From assembly GCA_963831235.1 (NCBI GenBank), contig CAWHPS010000009.1:1-47414 (forward strand): DNA of 47,414 nt, read 5' to 3'. Below the pieces are notes generated by a model. That model had not been told where the DNA came from. It worked only from the letters and a program-made list of their open reading frames with translations, and made no database searches. Shown here piece after piece: positions 28,901 through 36,253 of this stretch (position 1 is its first letter; every line of letters starts with the position of its first letter). This stretch comes from CAWHPS01 sp963831235 (GTDB lineage Bacteria; Fibrobacterota; OXYB2-FULL-49-7; JAEUSG01). Position numbers and translations under genes: made by a program.

Positions 28901-31900
28901 AAACCTTTCTTGAATCCTCAGCAGCACCGATTCCATTAAGGCCGCAGGCATTAATAGCAAAGGTAAAATTACCAGGGGCAGGGAAGAAATTGAATTTATT
29001 CTTGCCATTATACAGATACGGCTTTGGTGAACATGAGCCATATAAAGTAAACATGCTGGTATTAATCTGCTTCCTATCCTTACCTGCGAAAATCCATGCC
29101 TGATTAACCCCTGGTGTCATTGATATGTCAAAGTCAATCTGCCTTGCGCTTGTTTTAAATGTGAATTCTGATGAGGCTGATGTGTCGAATGATATTGCTG
29201 AAATACCTGAATCTGTATCGCTTTCCTGAATAATCTTAGCACAGGAATTTGATGAGGTGTTTTGAATCTTGCCATTGAATCTTATAAATCCCTTGAAACG
29301 TCTTTCAGAACCAGCGTTATTCCATTTAACATGCCACACATCATTTTCCTGAAAAATAAAATAACCAAGCCTGCTAAAATTGCCAGGATTGCCCTGTGCA
29401 GTGTTGTTACCCGAAAGGCTTTTATATACAGTATCAGCCACAACTCTGCCCGATTTATCTCGTATCTCCAGTGTAACATCATGTTTTTTGTCACTATTGT
29501 CTGTTAACGTAAAGCCAAAGGGAATGCTGTTTTTACCATCCATTTTATAACTGTTTCCCAGTGGTGTTGTGATTTTTATTTTCGGATCTCCGGAAAGAGA
29601 TAAAGCAGTGTCATTATATACGTAAAAGATTGATGTATCCGCTGCCCATGAGTCAGCATTGGATGCCTCATCAAGAGGGTTTTGGCTGAATTCCGGGTGA
29701 TAGGTTTTATCATAAACAAGAAGCCTGACCTGATAGTAACCTTGTTTTGAGGTTTTTCCGGATCGTGTGTTCCAATAGCCGAGGACACTATTATCTGATA
29801 CCGGAACTTCGGATACATTAAAAGATGGATAATGACCGGTTCTATAAGACGCAGGAACAGTTAATCCGTCAATTTCCCAGTCATTTGATTCGGGTATTAA
29901 ATTGCCTGTTTTGTCAAAATTAACCTTCCGATATTCAAGTTCATAACATGCAAAGCGGACTCCATCAGACCAATTAGGGTCTTTTGCAATGCCCTTTAGC
30001 ACAACAGTACCTGCAACCTCTGAAAACTTGAGAGGGGATGAGATTTCAGGGGGTATGCAGCCTTTAACAACAGGTTCATAAGCTGTTGATTTGTTTGAAG
30101 CGGTTCTGTTATCCGATATTTCGGCCTTTATGTAATACTTGCCTTTGTCTTCAGGAAATAAATTGGTTGGTATAATGGCGGAAAACTCATATTTAGTATC
30201 CGGAACTTTTTCCAAGGAGATATTGGAATTGGTTAACATTATATCAGATTTATTAGTGGGCTGTTGGATTGAAAGGGATATTTTGTCAGTATTTACCGCA
30301 AGAGTCTCTCCCATAAAGAGATCAAAGGTTTTAATTTTAAGCTTTAAGGCACTTGCCTTCCCGGTAACAGCGGATTCATTGGATGGTATGGTATCTTCCT
30401 TATCACCAATAACAAGTTTTGGTATGATAAAATCCTGTATTATGGGTCCGGTTTTGTCGATTGTAAATGGCTTGCTTTTTACAGTATCCGATGGATTGCC
30501 GGCTTCATCTGTTGCAGACAGCTCAAAATGATAATTACCATCAGGCAATAGGGTTGGAAATCTGCTAAAGTCAAGGTGAAAGGCTTTTGACTCTCCGGCC
30601 TCCTGAGCTACTATTTCCCTGAACATTTCAACAGATGCTTGCTGCGTTTCACTTATTTTCTTGTCTAGTAAGACCCTATGCATTACCTGTGATTTCTCAG
30701 ATAGGTTATAAGTTACACCCAATTTCGTTTCATTTGTTGTGCTTGTTAAGGTTGTTGGAGAAACTGAGACGGATTTTATTTCCGGAGGAGTAATGTCAAT
30801 AGTAAATATCAAAAACCCTATAGCATAATTAAAATTCTCATCAGACGAACTTGCATAATGTTTCTCGTAATAAGTTTTATAGAGTTCCTTGATTTTATCA
30901 TTATTCTTTTCTTTATATGCATTCTCAAGTTCCGACTCAATTCTATAGTGCGTTTCATCAAGTATGGCCTGGTCCCTAGCCCTGATTTCAAGCTTATAGG
31001 TGCCGTCCTGTAATAGATTGCTGGTTGAACTGAAAAAAGACATTAGCCAGTCAAAGAAGCCGGGTTTGGGCTTTCGAAGAGGAATTACTGATGAATGTGA
31101 ACCGCATGAAACAAAGGGAAGTATATTGTTATACGAATCGTTGTTCACATCCTCCCATTTGTCACCATTTTTCCTGTAGAGCTTGGTTCTCACATCCTTT
31201 AATATGGTTGATTTGTTATCAGACAGCTCAAATTGGTAATAAAATAGAGAATCCAGTAATGGAGAGGCTGAATTGTTTCCCTTAATCTTGATCGTTGGGT
31301 TTACATCATCCCTCTCAAGTGTCCATGACGATTTATAGCTCTTGGTTTTATCCAGGGCGTCTTTTGAAAATGATGAAACTTCAAGTTCAATTGTATATAA
31401 GTCTGCATCTGTTTCATTTTTTGGCACGAGGTTCCAGGGTGGAGTGCAGGAAAAAACAACGGAACCTGGAATGCGGGTTTTCTTTAAATCAGGTTCAAAT
31501 GCTTTAAGACTGTCTAATGATTTTTGTGTTACTCCGATGCTCTCTGGAGGTAAAGCAACAGAGGATGTGGTTTCAAATGTCAATCCATTTTCAGGTTTTT
31601 TCAAATTTATTTTGTTTATGCATAACGTAAAATTATCTCTTATAAAGGTTGTAAGCCCTCCGTCATAAATAAGTCTTGCTGTTGCCCTGATTTTTGGATT
31701 CTTTTGTTTTAGCAGGGTGTTTACAGGCGGCCAGTTGACTTCGACCCGTGGCCCAGTTGTAAATATCTGGAAGATAGTAGTCTGACGATTACTCATGCCC
31801 AAGCGGTTTCTTGAAACAATAGTAAAAGTATTTACTCCTTCAATAAACCAGGCATTCTCTGTTTTGGACAGCTTAAAATTCCCATTTGGGTCTATCAGAT

Positions 31901-32120
31901 CTTTTTTAATTTCAATTGGGCTGCAAAAATTTATCATATATGACATTTCAGCTTGTTGGGGCATAAAGTCCTGGAGCTGGCAGTCTAAAGTAACCGGCAC
32001 AACATCGAGTAGCACAACAGCTTTACCATACTCATCTGTTTCAGTTGTGATTATAACCGGTTCGTCTGCAAAGCAGCCGAAAAATAAAAGTCCTATTATA
32101 ACCAACGCTCTAAAAGTCAT
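19956..32120 (-). CDS. Giant 4054-aa secreted multidomain surface protein
   Basis: This is one uninterrupted 12.2-kb frame. The N-terminus is a signal peptide with an imperfect lipobox (VIIGLLFFGC). Residues ~30-1300 are mostly Ig/cadherin-like beta repeats (ITPPEIKSVSVSPTTL, DKTGPIIQDFIIPKL). Residues ~1520-1870 hold three Asp/Asn-rich putative metal-binding motifs of MopE/thrombospondin type (DGMDNNFDKLID, DGLDNDHNGFID, DSIDNNRNLRID). Beta-helix-like regions begin near 2228, 2446 and 3417, the last two with the YV-GTDNNSGKKAEQPFKSI style. A CBM9/DOMON-like module lies at ~2707-2860. More Ig-like repeats lie at ~2900-3400. One NHL-like repeat is at ~3900-3935. A FlgD/type IX-like sorting domain ends the protein at ~3955-4054 (FIPSPFKSRKEKGYIRYFLN). 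It is the last gene of a four-gene operon, 7 bp after the hydrolase-headed gene. Adhesion to or recognition of polysaccharide is plausible but unproven. Confidence 0.85.
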   Translation of the reverse strand: MTFRALVIIGLLFFGCFADEPVIITTETDEYGKAVVLLDVVPVTLDCQLQDFMPQQAEMSYMINFCSPIEIKKDLIDPNGNFKLSKTENAWFIEGVNTFTIVSRNRLGMSNRQTTIFQIFTTGPRVEVNWPPVNTLLKQKNPKIRATARLIYDGGLTTFIRDNFTLCINKINLKKPENGLTFETTSSVALPPESIGVTQKSLDSLKAFEPDLKKTRIPGSVVFSCTPPWNLVPKNETDADLYTIELEVSSFSKDALDKTKSYKSSWTLERDDVNPTIKIKGNNSASPLLDSLFYYQFELSDNKSTILKDVRTKLYRKNGDKWEDVNNDSYNNILPFVSCGSHSSVIPLRKPKPGFFDWLMSFFSSTSNLLQDGTYKLEIRARDQAILDETHYRIESELENAYKEKNNDKIKELYKTYYEKHYASSSDENFNYAIGFLIFTIDITPPEIKSVSVSPTTLTSTTNETKLGVTYNLSEKSQVMHRVLLDKKISETQQASVEMFREIVAQEAGESKAFHLDFSRFPTLLPDGNYHFELSATDEAGNPSDTVKSKPFTIDKTGPIIQDFIIPKLVIGDKEDTIPSNESAVTGKASALKLKIKTFDLFMGETLAVNTDKISLSIQQPTNKSDIMLTNSNISLEKVPDTKYEFSAIIPTNLFPEDKGKYYIKAEISDNRTASNKSTAYEPVVKGCIPPEISSPLKFSEVAGTVVLKGIAKDPNWSDGVRFACYELEYRKVNFDKTGNLIPESNDWEIDGLTVPASYRTGHYPSFNVSEVPVSDNSVLGYWNTRSGKTSKQGYYQVRLLVYDKTYHPEFSQNPLDEASNADSWAADTSIFYVYNDTALSLSGDPKIKITTPLGNSYKMDGKNSIPFGFTLTDNSDKKHDVTLEIRDKSGRVVADTVYKSLSGNNTAQGNPGNFSRLGYFIFQENDVWHVKWNNAGSERRFKGFIRFNGKIQNTSSNSCAKIIQESDTDSGISAISFDTSASSEFTFKTSARQIDFDISMTPGVNQAWIFAGKDRKQINTSMFTLYGSCSPKPYLYNGKNKFNFFPAPGNFTFAINACGLNGIGAAEDSRKVYLDFPFGIEIEGISDTLFEMDTSTFYKELSIYYRPVSESYISCFLLDDQNNSYPIFKDSLKLGRSTNAEPYSYTWNFNINTNELIKDGKYRFLMKAAPDKSNESQAAYDTSATFRFAKIKTLKDETIASLDIKGDTNIFHNGVYVPAVNGKSDYTFMAKGKGKSYADIPFTYTSTLAGKQSVIPHGFDRFTIKARRGFKTITYKVRIWLESSCFYRSTRGQRRGPVSANNSYNWGTTDYFNDNDPSDYFSTNNNANGQLSKLKYTDTYNGINSHYFNFSVTTPSEWGRDPSIFNRKGQPKLHIYFLPNSFNGTENHNNWQEFAWETLTLDFDQTSDATTHYALTPENIWGRIIKKDTILFTQKEYDILKTSVDSFFPVEKSNYSQFMVQILGRRRWENSEKCFFGLSYDIKFGIRPQIWDNNYTRHGFNNLVNRYTTWDSDNSVFYNRGKGLIAKDGMDNNFDKLIDTNKLYSIATASANAVEDDIKFIGDMYPQAFDFNILKKSGFSYTPFLFSGLEEGDTPTPSLSEPFWEFKLCGVPDNGKYTEYSWAKCFDDKKDPNLKSDYSVINMTPTKERPEVKIHIDGDHGPRGIMVWCKGMPTGTSRQAFIEWPISPNRLDTVNLTTPELLKQNPPGFSADQLYIPHFGGNVRYGITDGLDNDHNGFIDPEYTNLSPDAIPAMDERMGKSEVNQSLTDSGLITLKPDGQYTYETVINKDIRRFGANVSPYPRIEKIDSPIPLINKEVNGDTGIIKVVFTPIENGYNWTTLDDPMLKRSNTDFLDSIDNNRNLRIDEDVPGYLISDPVAFNQNGFATLNQRKFVDGYDKLSASTQNGDFINQTFYYRTGEFHDNDKTTVDDWDISLRHINGEPNKDLIISSISAKQPTQTQNDLLDYFTVRLKDNVFVPRKFVEISGMAIGSSYKLLARNGSGWRKIEPVVKDSIINSQANKRVLAYWDISDLNGGNTLLLQVKNNGQTYQAMQNLYVGQYASGSEQSMYSTHSRSRLDLPENALKNWGDTGFVSITARKLDDLKLTKLPSITPVGPIMELKPSPVSFTADKRPKLTVNFTYNEAKYNGWLEKNFNFYVLNGDGILDIVENSVSSYFKTDSFGSRSNPLNDKNAFIYYGDSTRGQALMQIAAETDHWSDFAIINRPPRTLFVDAAAPPFGNGKNWKTAFNIIDTAVAHSYSGDTIKIAKGDFTINNPVKKNINIMGGFDPKKGVFAPSKNQTRLANSILLKTTTTVIGVVFLKSINMDSCIVSFRRCAFKNAIVLKQSKAWFIHSTFDNTNISGLKTDTLFFYNSILKNINSSNISTIAPESQSCFSINDNGNDLNPDLTLKRTSKLIDVCSSILDNLHVFGLAPDPGFDEFQGDTFYVSANKGTDNNSGKKAEQPFKSITKGVNVAQSHDAIFIAQGNYKEGFVKTTGQYIYGGFNDSFNKRNLHNTITRLIGKMEAIQPGLISGIYFIGKEGTGLSVNNGQYLIDSCRFTGFVNGIGSDSKNTINISHTIFDSNKTALACPPSCSLTIINNTFVNNMLSVAPKLDDKILLRNNLFYQNKIDIPPIQNAISFENNLTYKSTVSIPLTGKSNICFDPKMIDPDNANYWLTPYSPCLYKGVNNGLIGALGRESGLRMEKMITFAVNGHGQLSQMEPELLKLSPNTINKTNIATGDADANFKCILFSGYTDDAIYFLIKSNRPKPSADTMGLFFATPLDTGKAMALFISGNGNVLTDNITNTAATNINGSIIVKIPLAGMHINPLRDNDHLLFDFIYLTSGENPRCYSFNGSSAKNKRAYQLGMLIARDNLTPVIKISNIKRYSSNIVKPIVNFLHTIPGDSTILQVNNNPAIAGQEFYLEGNYHLKAAIIRAGKCIADTTARFSIDMTEPELKITELPPNNPDNWNYSIAMVPETKAKFIKPVILASDKYLRYVRAELNGRPYNLNGEQIDHQGMYALRAVAEDSAGNITDKDILFRIVRPSNELKITILSPATLEDSTHALLDTIKGYVNSNAVKIFINNDSVKSTKSFKDSTVFTYPVVLIKINNTFGIAAKSKISNAKDSITISISRDTILPAITITSPLSNQRFESSVSIWEIPVTGKVISKGSLRSLNVKSPFYSVNALTTKADDTTYNFATNVMVQGENRNYPITVSTENIYGNKATKYVVTAIGTKPSIINRTPAPFSTLNTSTAILKGIVYEPNLRTVFIQFSETQWTKMGDSSTYEDTVNLPNLGPNTITIRAEDSLGFADSISIVLFRDNIPPVFTITSPLSGLVTGQDHITIIGNIDDPFAYVFTGKDTALYPTGTNFQIKNHLLQPGINTIIVSARDTAKNFAIPETLMVTFIDSSVIYVDSSYNGIEDGSSAKPFRTLLSGVNASKINGTLIIRKGTYNESAAFKTGQKVQGGGGRVLLNCGQNAFTTNGDITLSNLNLMSTGTDLFLFNGGKNLTITTCTLFISLKGLNISGYNSVSIDEMLVKKTKSTPVISISNCKALNITHSRFDDCDSNLLIISNTSNYSIKNCLFTDILGYPISAANSNGTITYCTFSTANAPADLDLSGGSAIIKNNIFNHVSGFVVIRRNNVIIDAGYNDYWGFVLGIANDSIGFNSATSRMVDPKFAEDTLFTLQDVSSLKHADENGMEIGRYGTSMLGKKEGIRILSPFPGVTVSGTINIITNTSRFKGDYTIPELIIDGKAIQAPLPQEPLPDNVWGQINTTRLSQGLAKIRIGGTYFDINLSSPKLLSQIPFTDPIGISFRNNSTIDVSSKNGEIKSYDLSGSELIKMGGLQKTIQNKATTGNNGLSLVLDGNNVTCKDPYQNNLFSFGGLGKSDYTFDSPNAIAVSDSTFAISDSGNKRIMVYAIYSKAADMNSKYKDSDESPISIRDLHFIPSPFKSRKEKGYIRYFLNRSADVEIVIYDRLGRHVNSFHFSSHEKGGKSGINEIEWNGKNGRGSFVTSGVYIFSITAKAVGKSLKSDIKMSVIASE

Positions 32121-32127
32121 TTTAATA

Positions 32128-35100
32128 CTACTTGTTTCCTTTTGGTAATCTTATTGATACATATGGTTTTTCGAAAAGCATGTCATCAAGCTTGCGCTGA
32201 TTACAAAGGGCCAAAACAGCTTCTTTGTGGCCATCAATAAAGTATGTTTTCAATTCTTCCTTTTTGGAAAGAGCTGTAATCACTGATAAAAGGTTTATTG
32301 AAACGATTTTAGTTAACCTTATGGGCTCCGCTGATGCTGGAAATGTTGCAAGTGTGGTGTAGTAAGCAACATCAAGCGCAAGTCCAAGGGCTGCTATTCC
32401 TGCGAATGGGCCAAGCGGATCACTTACTTTATATTGATACCGTTTAATGTCAGCCGCTTGATTAAACAGCAAAACATCATTACCTTGCTGGCTCTTTGCT
32501 GTTGAGATAAAGTCTCCGTTATTATATAGACCCAGTTTTAATAAAGGGGAATAATATAAGGCGAATATCTTTTGCCCTATGGAAAGATCCTTGTCGGATG
32601 TTGATATTGTATTGTAGAGGCTTATAATCATGCCTGGGTTCAGTTTGTCCAGGAAATCCATTCCCTTTTTCACAACCTCAAGGTCTTTAAGCTTGTCAAA
32701 AACCTGGTCCAATGCTTCATTTCCAAGGTCACTAAGGATTTCGGTCAGCTTATCCATGCTGGCATCAATAAGCGCTCCTGATTCCTTCTCGATAATATTC
32801 CTATAAGCTTCCATAACACCATATCTTTTTGCCATATCAACAGCTGCCTTAAAGTCGCCTCCAGGTTTGGTGCCGTTAATCAAAACATTTTCAGCTGCTT
32901 GTGGAATTTTAACATCGTTAAATGAATTCTTTACTGCTTCTTTTATCTTTTTTGACAATTGACTTTTTATATCATTAAGGGCTTTATCCAATTCTGCTTC
33001 AATTTGACCCCTAATGAGGGCTTCTGTTCCACCACTTCCGCTTACCATGTCGATTGTCTTGGTTCCGCTTTTCGTCGGGGTTAACACACCACTGGTATAG
33101 ACTATTCGATACTTGGTCTTATTTATTGCAGTGTCCTGGTAATGTATCGGCATTTCGGAGCGCATGCTTCTTATGGTCATGCCATCAGAACTTATTGCAG
33201 CCATGGAGGGATCAGATGCCTTGGCGCTGGTAGAACGGACGGTTGCTTCAGCAAAACCAACCTCAAGAATACCACCACTCTCAATCTCTTTCCAAAGCCC
33301 ATCAACAAGTGCTTTGCCGAGGTTTTTACCAATTGCTGAAAATGATGCTGATGAAGCAGCGGCATTTTCAGCCGGCTTTATAAATTTTGCAACACACATA
33401 CCGATTAAAAGGCTGCTGAGTAGATCTGCCCCACCGTCAACAATGGCCTGGCCTTTGTCATTAGAATCACCCGTACCGGTTTTATTATTAGGGTTGAGCT
33501 TGTTAACATAAGACTTTATGTTGCTTGCCATGTCCTTTATATCATAGTAAATATCCACTGCATCCTTAAAAGCATCGATACAGTCTGATACGCTTTGAAC
33601 AAGGGCGTATGTTTTTTCGTATAAGTCGATATCGATTCCAGCTGGACTATCAAAAATCTTTAAGTTTATGGAGGGAATGGTAATAGAAGGGATTTCCCCT
33701 GTTACAGGAGGCATCAGGGGTATTTCAGGGCCTTCTAAAAGGCTTAAGAATGCTTTTGCACGCTTCAGGTTTATATCCGGATAGTCAACCGTTACAATTG
33801 GGGTTTGAGTATTTGGAACATCCGCTTCTATTTTTCCGGATATATTCAACCTTGTTATTATTTTAGGAAATTGTTTTACAGCCTCAAGGTCACAAGAAAC
33901 AGAACCCTTGTCGATCTTTAATGCAATCTTGTTTTGTGTTTTCAATCCCTGGAGTGATGTTAATGCTCTTTGATATTTTTTAAGAAGGGCAATTCTATTA
34001 AACAGAATCTTTAATTGCGGGTCTTCGAAACAATATCGAATGGCATCCTGTGCTGATTTCAAGCTTTCCAGTGATTCATAGAATTCCGCCTCATTTGTAT
34101 TATCAAGTACGGCTTTGATATTCGTAATCGTGCTAAACAATTCCGAACAGATTGAAACAGCATTCTCAAATTTAATGGGAATGTCACCAAGTTTTGCAAT
34201 GGAATTCCTGGCGTTTTGAATGCTATTTAGAGATTTTACAAGCGGATTTTGAAGAAGAATGTCGAATGGGGCTTTCTGAATTTTGGGAATATTGAAATCC
34301 GATATTGCTTCAGCGTCTTCGGAAAAGGAGTCTGCATAAGCAAGTACGGTTTTTATTTCTTCGTATGCATTGATGGCGCCTGAATTTCCTGAAAGAAATA
34401 TGGTTGGCCTGGTTAAAACACTATATGTATTGGAGTATATGGTTGGATAATCAAAGGCTGTTATTGTACTGATTGCGATTTGATAACTTACAAACTTTGC
34501 AGGATCAAAAGCCCTGCTGAATTCTTCAGGTATGAATAGGGTCGAACTTATTGAATTGTCATTTTCACTGTTGTTTAAAAGGTCTTCGAGCCTGCCATTT
34601 CCCGATCTTTCAAAGTCGTAAAACGTGGAATATAATTGACCCAATCTGTTGTCACGATAAGTTGCTGCTGTGGAATCGCATAATGTCTTATAAAGTCTGC
34701 ATGCATCTTTAATCTGTATCACTGCATTGGTTTGTATGGAAATTTTCGGTGTTTCGAAATTGGGTCTGGTATTTGAAATATCTTTTATCTGGTTTATTGA
34801 AGAACTTAATGTTTTTGTAAGGTCAGACATGGAAATGGCCGGGTAGTAGATTCTGATACGTTTTTCGGCTGTATTGATCTTATATTCAATATTATTAATC
34901 GTAGTTTTAAATCTTTTGAGCTCGTCAAGTAGTTCGGCTATGGAGTCATAAGTCTTTTTAAGGTTGTAGGCTGTCTGAATTGCTTTTGTCAATGCATTTT
35001 TTGCATCAACACTTTTTAGGGCGTTTGTTCCAATCTTTTCAAGGCGACCTACTGCAGTTCTTGTTTCCAGTACCTCAAGAATATAGGGGTATTCGCTGCC

Positions 35101-35604
35101 TGAATGTGGTGTGTTTACTGTTATGAGTGTCTTGATATTACCATTATAGTATTGTGAACATATAAATTCTCTTACTGCCAGGCCGCCATAGGAATGGGCA
35201 ATTACAATGAATGTTTTAGGTGTATGTATTTCAAGGGAATCTTCGTTTGAAATGTTCATGACTTTTTTTAAGTATTCCTTGTGTTCCCTCCTCGCTCTAT
35301 TAAGCATGCTGTTTGAATCCGAGAGGTCTCCGAATTCTCGTGTCCATGTGGCGAGTGATCCTGATGGTTTTGACATCTGATAGGCAAAAACATAGCCGCT
35401 AAGATTATATGTGTTTTCAAGCACGGATTTTAAGCCGCCACCCGGACCCTCAGAGAATATTTTGTATGAAGCATCTGAATTCTTGCCATCTTCGCCATGC
35501 AGGAGAATGTACAGGTATTCTTTTGCGGATTTAATCGGAACCTCGGCATTAACCTGGTGCCACAAGATAAATATTGAAATAATAAGATAAAGTTTATTTT
35601 TCAT
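32128..35604 (-). CDS. Secreted 1158-aa protein with N-terminal alpha/beta-hydrolase domain
   Basis: A signal peptide (residues 1-20, ending HQVNA) precedes a lipase-like alpha/beta hydrolase. ILLHGEDG at 33-40 gives the oxyanion HG, and the nucleophile elbow FIVIAHSYGG puts the catalytic serine at 138. TVNTPHSGSEYP near 165 is typical of PGAP1/triacylglycerol-lipase-like enzymes. The remaining ~900 residues are not recognised. They are largely helical with Lys/Asp/Asn-rich stretches (~200-620), a beta-rich stretch (~620-670), a glycine/alanine-rich hydrophobic stretch near 740-780 (LLSSLLIGMCVAKFI), and further helices with a second hydrophobic stretch near 1075 (FAGIAALGLALDVAYY). The gene overlaps the previous one by 11 bp. 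Esterase or lipase activity is inferred only from the N-terminal domain. Confidence 0.75.
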   Translation of the reverse strand: MKNKLYLIISIFILWHQVNAEVPIKSAKEYLYILLHGEDGKNSDASYKIFSEGPGGGLKSVLENTYNLSGYVFAYQMSKPSGSLATWTREFGDLSDSNSMLNRARREHKEYLKKVMNISNEDSLEIHTPKTFIVIAHSYGGLAVREFICSQYYNGNIKTLITVNTPHSGSEYPYILEVLETRTAVGRLEKIGTNALKSVDAKNALTKAIQTAYNLKKTYDSIAELLDELKRFKTTINNIEYKINTAEKRIRIYYPAISMSDLTKTLSSSINQIKDISNTRPNFETPKISIQTNAVIQIKDACRLYKTLCDSTAATYRDNRLGQLYSTFYDFERSGNGRLEDLLNNSENDNSISSTLFIPEEFSRAFDPAKFVSYQIAISTITAFDYPTIYSNTYSVLTRPTIFLSGNSGAINAYEEIKTVLAYADSFSEDAEAISDFNIPKIQKAPFDILLQNPLVKSLNSIQNARNSIAKLGDIPIKFENAVSICSELFSTITNIKAVLDNTNEAEFYESLESLKSAQDAIRYCFEDPQLKILFNRIALLKKYQRALTSLQGLKTQNKIALKIDKGSVSCDLEAVKQFPKIITRLNISGKIEADVPNTQTPIVTVDYPDINLKRAKAFLSLLEGPEIPLMPPVTGEIPSITIPSINLKIFDSPAGIDIDLYEKTYALVQSVSDCIDAFKDAVDIYYDIKDMASNIKSYVNKLNPNNKTGTGDSNDKGQAIVDGGADLLSSLLIGMCVAKFIKPAENAAASSASFSAIGKNLGKALVDGLWKEIESGGILEVGFAEATVRSTSAKASDPSMAAISSDGMTIRSMRSEMPIHYQDTAINKTKYRIVYTSGVLTPTKSGTKTIDMVSGSGGTEALIRGQIEAELDKALNDIKSQLSKKIKEAVKNSFNDVKIPQAAENVLINGTKPGGDFKAAVDMAKRYGVMEAYRNIIEKESGALIDASMDKLTEILSDLGNEALDQVFDKLKDLEVVKKGMDFLDKLNPGMIISLYNTISTSDKDLSIGQKIFALYYSPLLKLGLYNNGDFISTAKSQQGNDVLLFNQAADIKRYQYKVSDPLGPFAGIAALGLALDVAYYTTLATFPASAEPIRLTKIVSINLLSVITALSKKEELKTYFIDGHKEAVLALCNQRKLDDMLFEKPYVSIRLPKGNK

Positions 35605-36253
35605 TATTCAGATCAAATGTGTTGTCTGGCACAGGTTCGTTTACTCTATACCCTTCATAAGTAGTCTTTACTGTGATTCCCGTTCTTGAACTGCGATATA
35701 TGAGGCTTTTTGGCAGGGGATAGGAACGATTGTCGCTTTCTGATGTAATGCCGTGTTCCAGGATTATCCATCCGGAAGCGGTTTTTGAGGAGTCGATTAT
35801 GGTGATTGAATCAGTGAGCGTTGAACCATCTGATTTTTTACAGAAAATAAGTGTATCAGCGCCCAAACTTTTTATTGATGGATTGGAGTTTGCGTTAATT
35901 TTAATGCAGCCCTCAGTTGTAGTTAGATTCTCCTGAGCATTGGACATGATCTGCTGTAAATCATTTTGGGCAAAGTCGTCGGTCTCAGTGCCCTGATAAT
36001 ATGCGCTCTGTTCCGGAAAAAATGTTACATGGTATTTTCCCTTTGATACTGTTGTAAAACGACCTTTTTCCGGCATGATCTGGGTTGTTCTTGTCCAGGT
36101 TTCCTTATCAACCTTTTTGCTTACAATAACAGTTCGAGTTTCTGTTGAAAAATTATCGGATTTTATTTGGGTATTTGCAATACAACGATAGGTTTGCCAA
36201 TCATCTGCCAGGGAATAAATGAATATTAAAAGTATAATTAAAAGTATTTTCAG
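35594..36253 (-). CDS. LolA-like exported protein
   Basis: The protein is ~219 aa from a CTG at 36253, or 229 aa from a TTG at 36283. The CTG is preferred: AGGAG lies 7 nt upstream and the codon overlaps the previous stop as CTGA. Both starts lead into the same signal peptide (LKILLIILLIFIYSLADDW). The mature part looks like the LolA/outer-membrane lipoprotein-sorting fold, a curved beta sheet: TRTTQIMPEKGRFTTVSKGK, then PEQSAYYQGTE and a conserved-style ending VNEPVPDNTFDL. LolA-fold proteins carry lipoproteins or bind lipid. Between two large secreted partners, a chaperone or lipid-binding role is possible, as inference. Confidence 0.65.
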   Translation of the reverse strand: MKILLIILLIFIYSLADDWQTYRCIANTQIKSDNFSTETRTVIVSKKVDKETWTRTTQIMPEKGRFTTVSKGKYHVTFFPEQSAYYQGTETDDFAQNDLQQIMSNAQENLTTTEGCIKINANSNPSIKSLGADTLIFCKKSDGSTLTDSITIIDSSKTASGWIILEHGITSESDNRSYPLPKSLIYRSSRTGITVKTTYEGYRVNEPVPDNTFDLNNEK

